From the NCBI GenBank assembly GCA_014218235.1, contig CM024766.1, positions 20,247,346 to 20,311,345 of the forward strand: a stretch of 64,000 bases of DNA, written 5' to 3'. The notes under the pieces are model-generated. The model searched no databases. It was not told where the DNA came from and was given only the letters and a program-made list of their open reading frames with translations. Origin of the DNA: Colocasia esculenta. Its lineage: Eukaryota; Streptophyta; Magnoliopsida; Alismatales; Araceae. Positions 1 to 12,299 of this stretch are shown piece by piece. The number at the start of each line of letters is the position of its first letter. Positions within the stretch are counted from its first letter, which is position 1. A program made the translations under genes and the position numbers.

Positions 1-1094
1 TGAATCAAAATAAAATAAATGACATGATTAAACTCCCAAAGCGTGAAATCAGCTATTTAATCATATTGGGCCAATACAACTCTAAATGGGCCAATGATTA
101 AAACCCAATAGCAATAAACACCAAAATTCGTGACCATAAATATGCAGAAATTAGGAAAGGGCAAATTAGGGATAAAACTAGGGTAATTAGTCATGGATGG
201 CAACCAAATTCGGACGCAGCCATGGGAGGGTGTTTCCTAATGCCATTGCTACTCCAATTGGAAGGAGAAATCCCAATATATGGAAGGTGCCATGCAGAAA
301 TCGCAACCCACCTTTCCTATGCTCATTAGGACATGAAATAAACCCTAAACCTATAAGAGATCATCACAAGACTTTTGGGGGAAGTTTGGCATTATGTTGG
401 GGACGTGAGGAGGTGGGCTTGAGCTCTGGGAAAGGTGGATATCGGCCAGGAGGACACTATCTTCTCCACCCTAGTCTCTACTGCGACCTGTGAAAAATAC
501 CTTCTTAGATCCACTACAAGGTAGGTGATCTCGGGCCGAAAATAAACAAAACCTATACCATCTGAAAGAGCATCGTGTCTAGTTTATTTTGCATCTATTT
601 TTCCCAATTTGCAACAAGCATGTTTGTCGTATTAAGCGTTATCTATAGGTCGTGCAAGTTTAGGGCTTTTCATAGTCATGCTGTGTTTTATGCAAATCGA
701 GGACATTTTTGATCAAACCAAAACCAAGGTTTGCTTCTACTAGATGTCCTGAACACTTTTTATGTTTAGAGTTATGTCTAGATGTCTTTAGATTTTATGT
801 TATATGTCTATCATGAAGGGTGTATCATTTTTCTATGTTTTCGGGGAAGTTCCAAGAACGCGACGTATCCAGATGTAAGTCTATCATGAAGGGTGTATCG
901 TTTTTCTATCTAGATGTCATTAGATTCTATAAAAGGTGACCGAGTCTTCTATCGTGATTTAAGCTCTGACCGGTCAACCCTAACACCTCAAACTGTGTCG
1001 TGTGGGTTTCTGGACCCGTCTTGAATGCTACGGCATGTGCCGTTGTGATTTTGCAGTTTTCCCGCCTATCTGATTTCCGTACGATTTTTATATT

Positions 1095-1290
1095 CGAGTC
1101 TTGAAGTCGACTCGTGGATGTGACATATCAAATCGTCGCGATTCAAGAGTCATCGCGACATATCGGTCCGTCGCATTCTGAAACGCGACACACAGGGCCG
1201 TCGCGTTCTTGTTAGGGGAATCGATCTGGCAATCGACTCCTGTCTGAAAGGTGACCATCTGACCTGTCGCGATTTAAACGTGACAGGAAG
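1095..1290. repeat. D2 block of GTCGCGA inverted repeats
   Basis: Short inverted repeats follow each other: CGAGTC/GACTCG (1095-1100, 1109-1114), GTCGCGA/TCGCGAC (1135-1141, 1153-1159), GTCGC/GCGAC near 1170-1190, and CCTGTCGCG/CGTGACAGG (1263-1271, 1279-1287, one mismatch). Isolated GTCGCGATTCAA-like copies continue to about 1380. The block is much richer in CG than the AT-rich flanks. Confidence 0.8.
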
Positions 1291-2572
1291 GTCTGTCGTA
1301 ATTTTGTGCCTTTACACTAAATCTTTTTTAACTATGTATGGTTCTTTTGAAAAGCGTCGTCTGAACCCGTCGCGATTCAAAGACCGACCCGAGATTGTTC
1401 CTTTCGGTTGGTCAATCAACATATGTATTACCTTTGTATGTAATCATGTTACTTAGTGATGCATTGGCCTAAAAATGATCAACCCATTTGAAAACTATAA
1501 AGACATGAATACGATTCTAATGTACAATATGAATTGATTGATCTTATATTCATTTGATTATCATCTTCCGATCTAGCTTGATATAAAATCTGTCATGATA
1601 AGTTGTGATATGAATCTATGGAGGGTACATGCTAGAATGAATTTGCTTGGTTTAGAGTTTTTCTATTATGTTACTTGTTGCATGTGGATTTTCCGTATTA
1701 CGTGCTTTCCGAGGTTTCCATATTTTGTTCATAAATTGCACGCATAAATAGGAAAGTTCCGTGTCACGACACTTACACGTTTGCAGGATTAGGCACACCC
1801 CTCTTGGGGAATTGGAAGCTCTCTGCCAGTCATTCCGTATTGGAAGACTAGCGACTTTTTCCCTAAGACCTCCGTAAGTCTCTGTACTCTGTGGATTCCC
1901 TCATAGAGACCGTGTTGGTTGTACCATGAAGTACCCTAGAGTTAGAGAGCACTTGTACCGCATATGATATGTCATTAGTCCTACTCTTGTTAAGACAGTA
2001 AAGATTTATGAAACCTAGGATAAGTCGTTATGCTATCTAATCAATTTCTCGAGCTTGTCATACCTTGAACTCTATGAATGATCATGTCCTATTACTATGA
2101 ACTTGTTATTGGAAATCTGTGGCCATAATATGCATATATTTGATCGGCACAATATCGGGCTTCGGTCCATTTGACTAATGTCTATGCAATAAGGGCCCTA
2201 TCTGGTCCTAGGGAGGAGTGCCCAATCATACTTATTAACCGCAGGAGTATGCACTTGTGGTGCTTGGCATGGCACTGGTATGTGTGCATAATTTGTGTGA
2301 ATGTGCCTTCGTTTGATATGATAAGTTCGATATGATATATTTGATCATGTGAATATGTGATATCTATGTGAATATGGCCAATCCTTATGATACGATTCTA
2401 TTCTTGAATTACCTGTCCAATACATATGAAAGTCAGTATTTGTTTTGTTATGATATTCATTCTATTCAGCCATTTGACTTGTTAGAAATGCATGCATAGT
2501 CATCATGTTCCTATTAAGATCTTGCTTATTTAAAATGCTAATCATGTATATTAGTGCCCGCACATTGAGATG

Positions 2573-2622
2573 TAAATCCTACTGGGCTAGATTGCTCACC
2601 CTATCATCCTAAACATTTCAGG
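2573..2622 (+). promoter_or_regulatory. Gypsy LTR module with splice-acceptor-like end
   Basis: The module reads TAAATCCTACTGGGC, then GCTCACC, then ACATTTCAGG. The same order recurs in the B, C2, D1, D3 and E2 LTRs. The final TTTCAG|G looks like a plant 3' splice site. Its function is unknown; the acceptor reading is inference. Confidence 0.5.
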
Positions 2623-3046
2623 TAGTGATGAGGATTTCGTAGACACTGATGGGGCAGGGCATGAGTGAAGAGCACTCGTCACCTGCGGAGATGAAGGACT
2701 AGGAATAGTTGTTTGAGTAACATATGTAATGACCCTACATTTTCATAAAGTTTATTATGAAATTTTAATTTGAATAATAGACCCTATGCTTGGTTCGGAT
2801 GAAAAGAGTATTTAGCTGGAAATATTATTATCTCAAGTATGTTGTTATATTTAGTTGTTACTCTGTATTACTCGACTGTGATAATTATATTCGTATCGAT
2901 CACGCATCCCGACATTTATTTCTGCGACTAATGTCGGGGCGTGACACATAGAGCATACATAGGCAATTCAAAAGATGAACAAGCTTCTACCCAACTTGTT
3001 CCTTTCAAAAAAAAAATTATCCCTATATGTTTCTAAGGATTGTCAT

Positions 3047-4524
3047 CCCCAGGAGGAGTGGGACGACGGGGACCCTGAGCACCAAAGTCTGAAATGTTAG
3101 TAGAAATTTTGGAGATTCTGATAATCATCATGAAACATCATCATTCCATACTCCATGCTATCAAGATGCCTCTGAATGTGAGCTTGATTTTCTTCAATTG
3201 CGTCCATTCTAGTGTTCATTTCCTGCTTCAACTAATCAAATTTTCTATTCATGTGCTGTATGAGAGTAGTTTGAAATTGAAGTAGTTGTTTAAAGATGAA
3301 GTATTTAATATCTTTAGACAATGGGACTTGAGGTGAACTATAAATTTTTGGCTCAGTTGGAATGTGTGGTACATCCTCATTCCCTACAGAAATATCCATT
3401 TGTTCTTGTTGTGGCTCATCTTCATCACTGTATTCATCTTCTTCGGAGTCCTGCTCTTCTTCAGCCTCTTGACCTTTTAGAGTCCTTGTGACTCTGCCTT
3501 CGACCATTTTATATCCCATCCTATGAGTAGTGGTTATATCATATGCACTTCTGCTTCTGAGGGTGACAGTCTCCCCAGCTGAAAGGGGAATCCCAAGAAA
3601 GAATATATCAGATGTAATGGGATAGGTGTAAAGCATTGAGCGTTTTGGATTGTTGTAGCATTGTTTGATGAGGTCAAACATGAGATTTGGTAGATTGATT
3701 TGTTGGCCTTGAAGAACATAGTAGAAGAGAGTTTTACGAACCTCAATGACAAGTTCTCTACTACCATCTTTTGGAACAATGAGATTTGTGAAGATATGAT
3801 GGATCATCCAATGAAGGGGTGGAAAGGTGTTGGCATTCAATTTGGCAATGGCTTTTGTGGAATCATAAGTCTACTGAGTGATTAGGGTATAGTAGTCAGA
3901 AGGATGTAGATGTGTGAGAAGAACGTTAGCCCCATTATTGGGTATTTGTAAGGCACGACTGAAAAGATTGGGGGTAAGTTGAAAAGTGATGTCTTTGACT
4001 GTAGAGTAGAAGTCTTCTTGATTTGACATACCCAAGTTGTTGAAGAACTCAGTGACAATAGTTGGTGTGTACTTCTCCTGTGATTTTAGAAAGGGAAACC
4101 ATCCTTGCTTTTTAAACAAGGTTTCTAGGACTTCAAACATGTCTTCAAGTGAAACAAAATCCACATATCTTGGCTGCATGTTCTTCTTGAAGACTCCACG
4201 AACCCTATACAGATCCAGATTCTGTGGCACATTGAGGTCTAGGGTGTGATCTGCTTTGTGCTTGCTCCGGCACTCTGCAGGAGCCCTAGAACTGTCGCCA
4301 ACCTCTTGTGAAGATTTCATTTGATAGAGGCGACCATCTTCTATCTGGTTGCCATGGAGAGGATGTAGCAGGTTGAGGAATGGAGCAGATGGAGAAGATA
4401 GAGGAATGAAAGTAGTAGAGAGAGAGAGGAGATGGCGCCTTGGAGAGAATGAGGGGAGTTGGTTAAAACAAGGAGAGGTAACTGTTGAAGGAAGATGAGG
4501 GGGTGAAGGGGTATGTGTCAACAT
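3047..4524 (-). pseudogene. C1 post-pol ORF, plant 'transposon protein' type
   Basis: The frame opens at ATG 4524 and runs about 430 codons to 3232 with one internal stop near 3871; reading through the stop after 3232 gives a further helical, Gln/Glu-rich tail and, after a frame change, a tail ending PTPPGDDNP near 3047. The N-terminal part (RYVDF, then KKQGWFPFL, then EFFNNLG) resembles the plant-specific domain annotated as putative plant transposon protein (Pfam Transposase_32 type). The C-terminal part has an acidic run and a Pro-rich end. E1 has an ORF of the same type in the same position. I see no signal peptide or membrane segment, so nothing supports an envelope role. Function unknown. 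Confidence 0.65.
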
Positions 4525-6230
4525 CTAGGGATATTTAAAACCCATTGAAAGTGAACTGCCACAAGAAAACTGGACAAAATGTGAACCGATTCAAGCTCTG
4601 ATTTGATTGATAGTTGTTGTTCATTTGTCAACCGCCACTATGACAAAATGCGCAGAAGTGGTTTTTGATCAGCATAAGATGAGAATGAGAATCATGTGAT
4701 ACACTCATTACAAAATGTCATAACTAATAATATTATTGCATTTCATTTTTCACAATGGTTTGGAGATAATATTTCAGGAATCTTGGTTAATGTAGCAAGA
4801 AGAATGCACCTTGCAAAACCGATTTTTATAAAACAACTCATTGAATATGATCTTTGTTGAAGAGTTACTTATGTCTTTATTATGTGACATTCAGTTGATA
4901 CTTGAAATGAAACATGATGAATGAGTTTTATTGAATTCATGGAGGCTACACTCTATTCTAATTTTTAGAACATTTTTCATCTTTCAAAGGGTAGGTTGTA
5001 ATTCAGTTTTGTATGCTCCTTTTGACGTGAAGGCAGACATTTGTGCTGCCAATGCCCCCAGTTACTCAGTGTAGATAGATAACCATCATACCATTGAACA
5101 GAGTTGACAATTTTACTTTTTGACGCAAAAACAGACATATGTGATGCCAATGTCTCCGGTTACTCAGTAAATTAACCATCATTGCTCTACCTTTCACTTT
5201 TTGTTATTATTATTATTTGAAGAAATAAGTAGCTTTTCTCCTCTTTTTGTTTAACACATCAAGTTCAAAGAATGTTTGAGGTCAAAGGACAACGCAGAAT
5301 ATTAAGGTCGAGAATCTTCTTACTTATCAAATCATTTCAGATATAAGATCATCCACAAAAGAATTATTCAATATAGTCATTTAAATAAATTAGATTTGTT
5401 CAGTGTTTTTTGGATGATACATACCTAGACTCATTCACAGATCATTATTTCAAAATTATTGTGATTAATTTAATGCATTTTCTACTATGTGATTATGAAA
5501 AATTGTAATGAAGCATAAGTTTTCAATTCTCCCCCTTTAAAAAGTAATGAACAATCTCATTCAGAGTTGAACTCAGCAGATGAGAACTCAAACGATGTTA
5601 GATTAAGGAGGAACAACAAATTGAGTAGCCTTGATCAATGAATATGAAATGCAAGGCATCTATTGACAAGCAAAGTGTTTGTGTCGACGAGTACTCAGAC
5701 AACAAGCAATGTGTTCTAGGAAAAAAGATTTGTCGACAACAAGATGCAAACATGTCAACAACTACTGAAGTGACAGAACTGAATCTTTTGATGAAAGTTT
5801 ATCTGTCGACAAACAGATATGAAAGGATATTACTCAAGCATTTCACTCAAAGATTCTTTTGACTCACTCCCCCATAATATATGCATTATATGAAATGATC
5901 ATTTAAGCAATTCAGATATGTTCATGCTAAGTAGTTTGCACAGAAAGAATATGAATATGATCAAGCATACATGAACAGGCAATTTATCGAAAGAGAAAGA
6001 TTTTGCAAGGACTTAAAATAAAGTTTTTTTTATTTAGATTTTCATTTTTCTTGATGACCTTTATGGAAGAAAAGACTATTGATACTTGGTGAAGGAATTT
6101 TCTCACGCATAATGATAGTTTTCAGACAAGCCTAACTTGTCCTTCCACATTTCACCATTTGATATACCAAATAGTCACTGTAGAAAAGGTCAATTATTCT
6201 TGAGTTTTAGCATGAGATTTATTACATTTT
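4525..6230 (-). other. C1 spacer between pol and post-pol ORF
   Basis: No gene is supported. On the minus strand it holds a polypurine run AAAGGGGGAGAATTGA (complement of about 5524-5540) and a shorter GGGGGAGTGAGTC (5864-5876). Sireviruses are known for polypurine-like tracts downstream of pol. Near 5645-5815 are several GTCGAC/GTCAAC motifs of the kind that form the array in the LTR of this element. Confidence 0.55.
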
Positions 6231-8329
6231 TCATAAGCCAAGTTCTCTTCTCAATGAAGTGAATCTATCCTCTGCCAATGGTTTTGTGAAAAAAGCAGCC
6301 ACTTGTTTTTCTGTTGGAATAAAATTTAGTTCGATGTTTTTGTTTGCAACTTCATCTCTCAGAAAATGATGTCTTATTTCAATGTGTTTAGTTCTTGAAT
6401 GTTGAATTGGAGTTTTAGAAAGATTGATAGCACTAATGTTGTCACATAGGATATGTGTGCATCCAATGTCAATATTATAATCAAACAATTGACTTTTTAT
6501 CCACAACACTTGGGCTGCACAGCTCTATGCTATAACACCCCATTTAGGCCCGGTCCAGTTATACCAACTCTCATTGAGTCCAAGTGACGTGCTACATGAG
6601 GAACACACCCCAACATATATCAAATGCGGGTTGATTCATTCACAAATAAATACTAATGTAGCGGAAATAAATAACAACTCATCAACTTTAATATCCAAGT
6701 CCATAGTCCATAAAAGAAGTCCACAATAGCTAAATAGTTTAAATACAAGGTTCATAACATAAGTAATTCCTCACATACAAATGTCACTCAACACACAAAT
6801 CTAATCCTCACGCTCCGAATCCGATCCAGCTACAAAAGCCTCAGGATTCGCCATCTCACCTGAAATGTTAAGCAAGTATGAGTTTACAATGAATACTCAG
6901 CAAGCAACCCAAAAATGGACTACCAATCTAACATATATATAATTTCAATTCATCGTATTGCATATAGATTTCAGCAATCATACTATTTGCAAAGTAATCA
7001 TTTTCCTAAACATATCTTAAGTCAAAAGTATGTACATATACTACTTGTATAAGGCATGAATTTAAGACATTGTACTAACATCATAATGTCTACCTTTGCA
7101 AATTGATTTCAGATCTGAACATGATGACATAATTTCAAGTATCAACATGGTGTATATGGCATACATGGTTTCAAGAGTTTGCATAAGTGAGCATGACTAC
7201 TAAACATTTAATCGAATGGAAATATGACAAGAATTATATTATAATCATTTTAAGGCTGAACATAAACATATTGAATAAAATATACATATGTACAAATTTT
7301 CCAAGACACAGCCCAAACCACCCATTAGAAGTCACATAGACATATGAACATATACTCATGACCTAGGCAGACAGTGATAAAGTCTTGGTTACTATGGAGA
7401 ACCAGGGGAAGTCCTCCCCACCATTACCAATGGTACTTGTCCACCTCTAGGATATCTTCCTGTGCCCTCGGGAATATATAACATATTGAACATTTCCATA
7501 GGGGCATTACTATGGTCTTGCTCCAGATTACTTCTAAGGTGGCAATGTCTTATTAGCTGAATACATAATCATATACGAATTTTCCAGATTCATATGCAAC
7601 ATAACATGCTGCCTAATTCATATACACATATTTAGATCATGACATAAACTTATTTCAGATTGATCACATGCTATAGTTCTAGGAATTTCCCCAAAAATCT
7701 ATTCAATATAACACATTTTCCATGATGATAACAGACTTAAAAATAGTTATATAGGTCATAAATTCACAAAATTTGGTTAGAACGTGTCTCTGTTATCATG
7801 GATCAAATGAGTACTTTTCATGATTTTCTGGCATATACACTAATTTTCGTGTTAATCTAATCAGTGATATAAATAGAGAAATATTCATTACACTGAAATT
7901 GTCTATCAACCAGGTTCAATATATTTACTGATAGTATATCTTACTAATACAATCCACTATTCAAAATATCATGATTTTATGAATCCAGAAACTTTTTATA
8001 AAATTAAAACAATACTACTGATTTTTGTATTTCAGTCATGGAAATTACAGAAAATAGTCAGATTCTGATCTGACATGCATTTCTACATAGAAATCATAAT
8101 TTATATCACGAACAAGCTTTAAGTATAAAATTTCTTCTTAAATCTATACTTATTTACATAATTCAAAATTTCCCTAAAATCATGGTGACTGCAGAAAATA
8201 ACCCAAATTGCAGTATGGTAAAAAGTTAACCTACTTAACCCTACACATCTCAAAGGAAATTCATTCGAAGTTTGAACATAGATATATAAGTTCAGAAGTA
8301 AAAACAGGTGAAAATGATGGACAGAAGAA

Positions 8330-8425
8330 CTTGACGGCAACATTGTTGCCGTTAAGATCAATTGACGGAAAGGGGGTTGACGTTAAGTTCATCCTTGATG
8401 GTAGTCAAGGTTGACGTTAACCTGT
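8330..8425. repeat. D1 inverted-repeat block, downstream of TATA
   Basis: TTGACGGCAACA (8331-8342) faces TGTTGCCGTTAA (8344-8355) as an almost perfect inverted repeat; TTGACGG, GTTGACGTTAA and GTTGACGTTAACC follow. In the minus-strand sense of this LTR the block lies downstream of the TATA-like site. Confidence 0.8.
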
Positions 8426-8943
8426 CAGAAGATAGAACCCTTCTGGAACTCATACTAACCCCCAATCCGACTGTTATTTTAATTTCTAAAATCATGAAAA
8501 AATTAAAAAAAGATAGAATCTATGGTTGGGAACCTGATCCCTAGGTTACTTACCTCTGAAACACCAAAGGATCTACAGATTTATCCGATGAAGTCCACCT
8601 TGGCCAACCAAGACGGTCCTCCCTCCGAGGTGAAGATCCTCGACCAGCAGATCTCCTATAATACGAACACGTTTGAGGCACCTTCAACCTTCAAAGGCAC
8701 AGCCTCCTAACTCGCAGATGCTTCATCTTGACTTCCACGAAGATCAAATCGCTGGATCTCCCTTCTTCTATTCTTTGAGACTTGGAAAGACTCTAAAACT
8801 TGCTAAGAAGGCCAGACCCCCTTTATAAAAGGACTGGCCTTCCATAAATAGTCCAGAGCGGGTAGGTGATGTAACCCCCCAACATTTCCTATGTTTTCGC
8901 CCTTACCATAACTCCATCAGAGTTGTACTGTGAAAATTTCACT

Positions 8944-9095
8944 ATTTGCGCCTGAAGAAGTTGACGGTAAGGTTATTGTCGTCTACACAAAGTTGACATC
9001 AATCGATATGGACGTTTACCTAAAGTTGACTGCAAGGGATGTTGTCGTTAACCTGCTGTTGACGACAATCGATGTTGCCGTCAACAACACAGGTC
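8944..9095. repeat. D1 inverted-repeat block, upstream of TATA
   Basis: At least eight copies of GTTGACG or its complement occur, several as inverted pairs such as TTGTCGTTAA (9042-9051) with TTGACGACAA (9059-9068). This block and the one near 8330 flank the TATA-like site, the same arrangement as in the B and D3 LTRs. Confidence 0.8.
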
Positions 9096-9484
9096 GACAC
9101 AACCATCATCCTACCCAAGAATAGGCCATTCCTTCTGCAGGAAAGCTTAACTATACACACATATTCACAAATTTTTTTAAAATACACAATAGATAACATT
9201 TGAAATTAAAATCTATGAACAAAATTTCAAGGCATCACACATACAACAACATATTCTGCCTCTGCAGTGTAGAGTGCAACTGAGTGTTGCTTCTTGGATG
9301 CCCACGACACCATGCAACCTCCTAGAAATTGACAAAAACCACTAGTGCTTTTCCTATGAATTTTGCATCCAGCATCGTCAGCATTGGAATAAGAAATCAA
9401 ATCAATATTGCAACCAGTTGGGTACCATAAACCCAAATCATACGAACTAGATAGATATCTAAATATTCTCTTAACAGCAAGCAA

Positions 9485-10350
9485 GTGACTTTCTCAGGGA
9501 CTAGATTGAAATCTAGCACCAAGACAAACACTGAATTGTATGTCAGGTCTACTTGTGATAAGATGTAGGAGAGAGCCAATCATACCTCTGTACTGTTTTG
9601 CACCTACCAATTTACCTTTATCATCACTCTTTAGTTTTATACTTGTGCTCATAGGAGTAGATGCTGGTTTGGCTTGTTCAAACTGAAATTTCTTCAGTAG
9701 CTCTTTGACATATTTCTCTTGATTGAGAAAGAATCCATCTTCAAATTGTTTAACCTGCCAGCCAAGGAAAATTTGTAACTCTCCCATAAGACTCATTTCA
9801 AACTCACTGTGCACATGTTTTGAAAATTCTTCACACAGTGAAGGGTTAATGGAACCGAAAATAATGTCATCCACATATACTTGAACTACAATTATGTGAT
9901 TGTGGACAGACTTTGTGAAAAGAGTTTGGTCCACCTTACCTCTGGAGTAGTTTTTACTAACCAAGAAATTGTTCAATCTGTCATACCAGGCTCTTGATGC
10001 CTGTTTCAATTCACATAGAGCTTTGTGCAATTTGTAAACATGGTTAGGTTTATCAAGAATTTCAAATCCAGGTGGCTGTGCAACAAAACCTTCTTCTTTA
10101 ATGTAACCATTTAGAAAGGCAGTTTTGACTTCCATTTGAAATAGTTTGAAGTTGTTGGAACAAACATATGCTAACAAAATTCTCATAGCCTCTAGCCTAG
10201 CTACTGGTGCAAAGGATTCTTCAAAATCTACCCCAAATTCTTGATTGTATCCCTTTGCAACCAATCTAGCTTTATTTCTAACAACGTTCCCTTCTTCATT
10301 TAACTTATTCCTAAACACCCACCTTGTTCCAATTATTGATTTTTTTGGGT
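9485..10350 (-). pseudogene. pol: C1 reverse transcriptase
   Basis: The frame 10318-9494 contains the Copia RT blocks in order: WVFRNKL-like start, NKARLVAKGY, FAPVARLEA, MEVKTAFLNG (usual MDVK, so Asp to Glu), the PPGFE block, KALCELKQASRAWY, QVYVDDIIFGS with an intact YVDD active site, STPM, and IGSLLHLITSRPDI. It is about the expected length of the RT core. It is the least damaged part of this pol, open for 274 codons, but the Asp to Glu change falls on a metal-binding position. RNase H follows on the minus strand after a small frame change. Confidence 0.9.
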
Positions 10351-10352
10351 TT

Positions 10353-11643
10353 TTAGGGACTAGGCTCCAAAAGATTGTTTCTCTGAAATTGATTTAATTC
10401 TTCATGCATGGCATCTATCCAAGAATTGTTTGTTAAAGCTTCCTCAATGTTCTTAGGTTCCACTTGAGAAATGAATGCTAAATGATCTTGTACCACAATA
10501 TTTCTGAAGTGTGATCTAGTTTGAACTCTATCATTTACATTTCCAATCACATATTCAAGTGGGTAATCTTTTGAATATCTGACATTTGTTACTATTGGTT
10601 CATGGTCATAAGCTTCTTGAGAACTGTCGACAGCGACTAGTTGGTGCGTCGGCAACTTCTTGTCAGTTTCTTCTTCAAGTATTTCTCCTTCATCTTCACC
10701 ATGTCTGCAAGCATTTGAATTATTAGATTTTTCATGATGTTCATCAAAGACAACATGTAGAGTTTCTTCTACTATTTTGTTCTTTGAGTTAAACACTCTA
10801 TAAGCTCTAGAATGTTCAGAATACCCTAAGAAAAATCCTTGATCACTTTTTTCTTCAAACTTGTCTATATCTATTTTGTTATTATTATGAATGAAAACTT
10901 TAGAACAAAAAACTCTGAAGTACCCAATGTTTGGTTTCTTATCTTTTAGGAGTTCATATGTGGTTTTCTTCATCACAGGTCTTACCATGGCTCTATTTAG
11001 GATGTAGCATGACGTGTTCACAACATCTGCCTAGAAGTTCCATGAATGTTGACATTCCACTAGAAGTATGTGAGCCATTTCCACCAAGGTTATGTTCTTT
11101 CTCTCTACTACTCCATTTTATTTTAGAGTTCTCGAAGAAGAGAATTTATGTTCAATCCCTTTGTTCCTACAGAAGTCAAAAAATAGATTGTTGTCAAACT
11201 CTCCCCCATGATCAGTAAGAATTGAACATATTCTATTTGTGTTTCCATGCTCAATTTTGTTAAAGAATTCTTCAAAGTTTTTTAGAGTTTCATTTTTTAT
11301 GAGTTAAAAACATGACCCAAGTAAACCTAGAAAAATTATCTACAATGACAAAACCAAAGCATTTGCCATTGAGACTAAGTGTTCTAGTAGGTCCAAACAA
11401 GACCATGTGCAGCAGTTCAAATGGTTTAGAAGTAATTATTGGTGCATTGGATTTGAATGATTTTCTAGTTTGTTTACCCTGTGCACATGCATCACAAAAG
11501 CTCAATTCTTTACTAGAGTAAATTTCAAGAAGTCCTTTAACTAATTTCAATCTCATGATTTTGTTCAAAACATTGAAGCTTGCATGACCTAGCCTACGAT
11601 GCCATAAAGATAGTTGATCCTTTTTATTTGTGACAAGACACAA
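10353..11643 (-). pseudogene. pol: C1 GAG-pre-integrase and integrase
   Basis: The zinc-binding segment (LWHRRLGHAS, then CDACAQGK) is followed by the catalytic core. The first catalytic Asp has changed: the usual HMDLFGP reads HMVLFGP. The second (TDHGGEF) and the Glu (NGVVERKN) are present. In-frame stops fall in the core near 11110 and 11040. The C-terminal part (KPNIGYFRVF, GFFLGYSEHSRAYRVFN, VVFDEHH) is open from 11021. An acidic linker leads to RT. DNA integration is its known role; this copy cannot be active. Confidence 0.88.
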
Positions 11644-11689
11644 GTTTTTATTTTTGGGTTCATCTAAATCAACTAGATAAATGTTATGA

Positions 11690-12005
11690 CTCTTTTTTTA
11701 GAAAATTTAACAGTTCCTGATTGTTTATCAATTATTTGACATGCTTCTGAATCAAAGATAACTTTGTGGCCTTTATCATACAATTGAGTAATACTTAGTA
11801 AATTGTGATTAAGACCATCAACAAGCAACACATTTTCAATGGAGTTAGAAGCATCCTTACGTACCTTACCTGTGCCAATTATCTAGCCTTTATTGTTACC
11901 TCCAAAAACAACTTGTCCACCATCTTTTTCAACCAGCAAGCATAATTGCTTTTTATCTCCCGTCATGTGCCTTGAGCAGCCACTGTCCAAGTACAACTTA
12001 TTTTG
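11690..12005 (-). pseudogene. pol: C1 aspartic protease
   Basis: The motif LYLDSGCSRHMTGD marks a Copia protease with the DSG active site intact. It continues through GTGKV and LNHNLLSITQLYDKGH, the usual C-terminal block. One in-frame stop lies near 11884. It lies between gag and integrase, as expected. Confidence 0.85.
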
Positions 12006-12299
12006 ATTCTGAGCTACTAGGCATTCCTGCAAAAGTAAATCAGAAGAAGAATTTTGGTACCCAAATTACCTTGGGTCTCACGCTTTCGTTCATGTAGAAA
12101 GTAAATGCTTTGGAATCCACATTTGTTTGCATTTTATCATGCTCATTTTATTCCAACAATGTAACTCAATATGACCAAATCTTTTGCAAAAGCTACATGA
12201 AGGAGTTTGATTTCTTGAGATTATCTTGTTATTGTTTTGAGCATGTGGATTTATGTTGATTTTCAATTTTTGTCCATTATAATGCTTTGTTGGTTTGAA

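Larger units (their letters stand above)
1..2946 (+). mobile_element. D2: Gypsy-type LTR, left end outside window
   Basis: No coding potential is supported here. The right end reads ATGTCGGGGCGTGACA, which is the complement of the TGTCACGTCCC terminus of the C2 LTR at 20448, so this is the same broad LTR type in the opposite orientation. It also shares an internal module with C2 (ATCCTACTGGG then TTTCAGG at 2578-2622). No primer-binding site follows 2946, so it is a solo LTR or the 3' LTR of an element lying to the left. Sequence of C1 type resumes at 2947, so the simplest reading is insertion into the 3' part of C1. The small open frame at 197-493 resembles no protein I know. Confidence 0.75.
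6531..9239 (-). mobile_element. D1: solo Gypsy LTR inside C1 RNase H
   Basis: The insert runs from TATAACACCCC to GGCATCACA, i.e. on the minus strand TGTGATGCC...GGTGTTATA. The final CA has mutated to TA. Flanks on the minus strand are GTATG and GCATA, two transitions apart, consistent with an original GCATG duplication that has decayed. Restoring one copy restores the RNase H frame. There is no internal coding region, so it is a solo LTR formed by LTR-LTR recombination. TATA-like TTTATAAA lies at 8823-8830 (complement). It carries the same LTR module (6858-6902) as the other Gypsy LTRs. Confidence 0.9.
6231..9484 (-). pseudogene. pol: C1 RNase H, split by D1
   Basis: The upstream half (9484-9240) carries LGLWYPTG, KSTSGFCQFLGG, WASKKQ and AEAEYV; the downstream half (6530-6231) carries CDNISAINLS, HSRTKHIEIRHHF and FTKPL. 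These are the standard blocks of Copia RNase H, and the two halves join at the usual place just after EYV. The 2.7-kb solo LTR D1 lies between them. The usual D-A-D-W-A-G block reads NADDAG, so an acidic residue has also changed. Confidence 0.9.

Noticed and set aside
197..493. 98-codon frame near the left edge
   Set aside because: Lies in LTR D2, shows no recognisable domain and no neighbouring exons.
5524..5540. 3' LTR start of C1 right after the polypurine-like run
   Set aside because: Sequence to its left does not match the 14076-15436 LTR and leads into the post-pol ORF, so it is an internal polypurine-like run.
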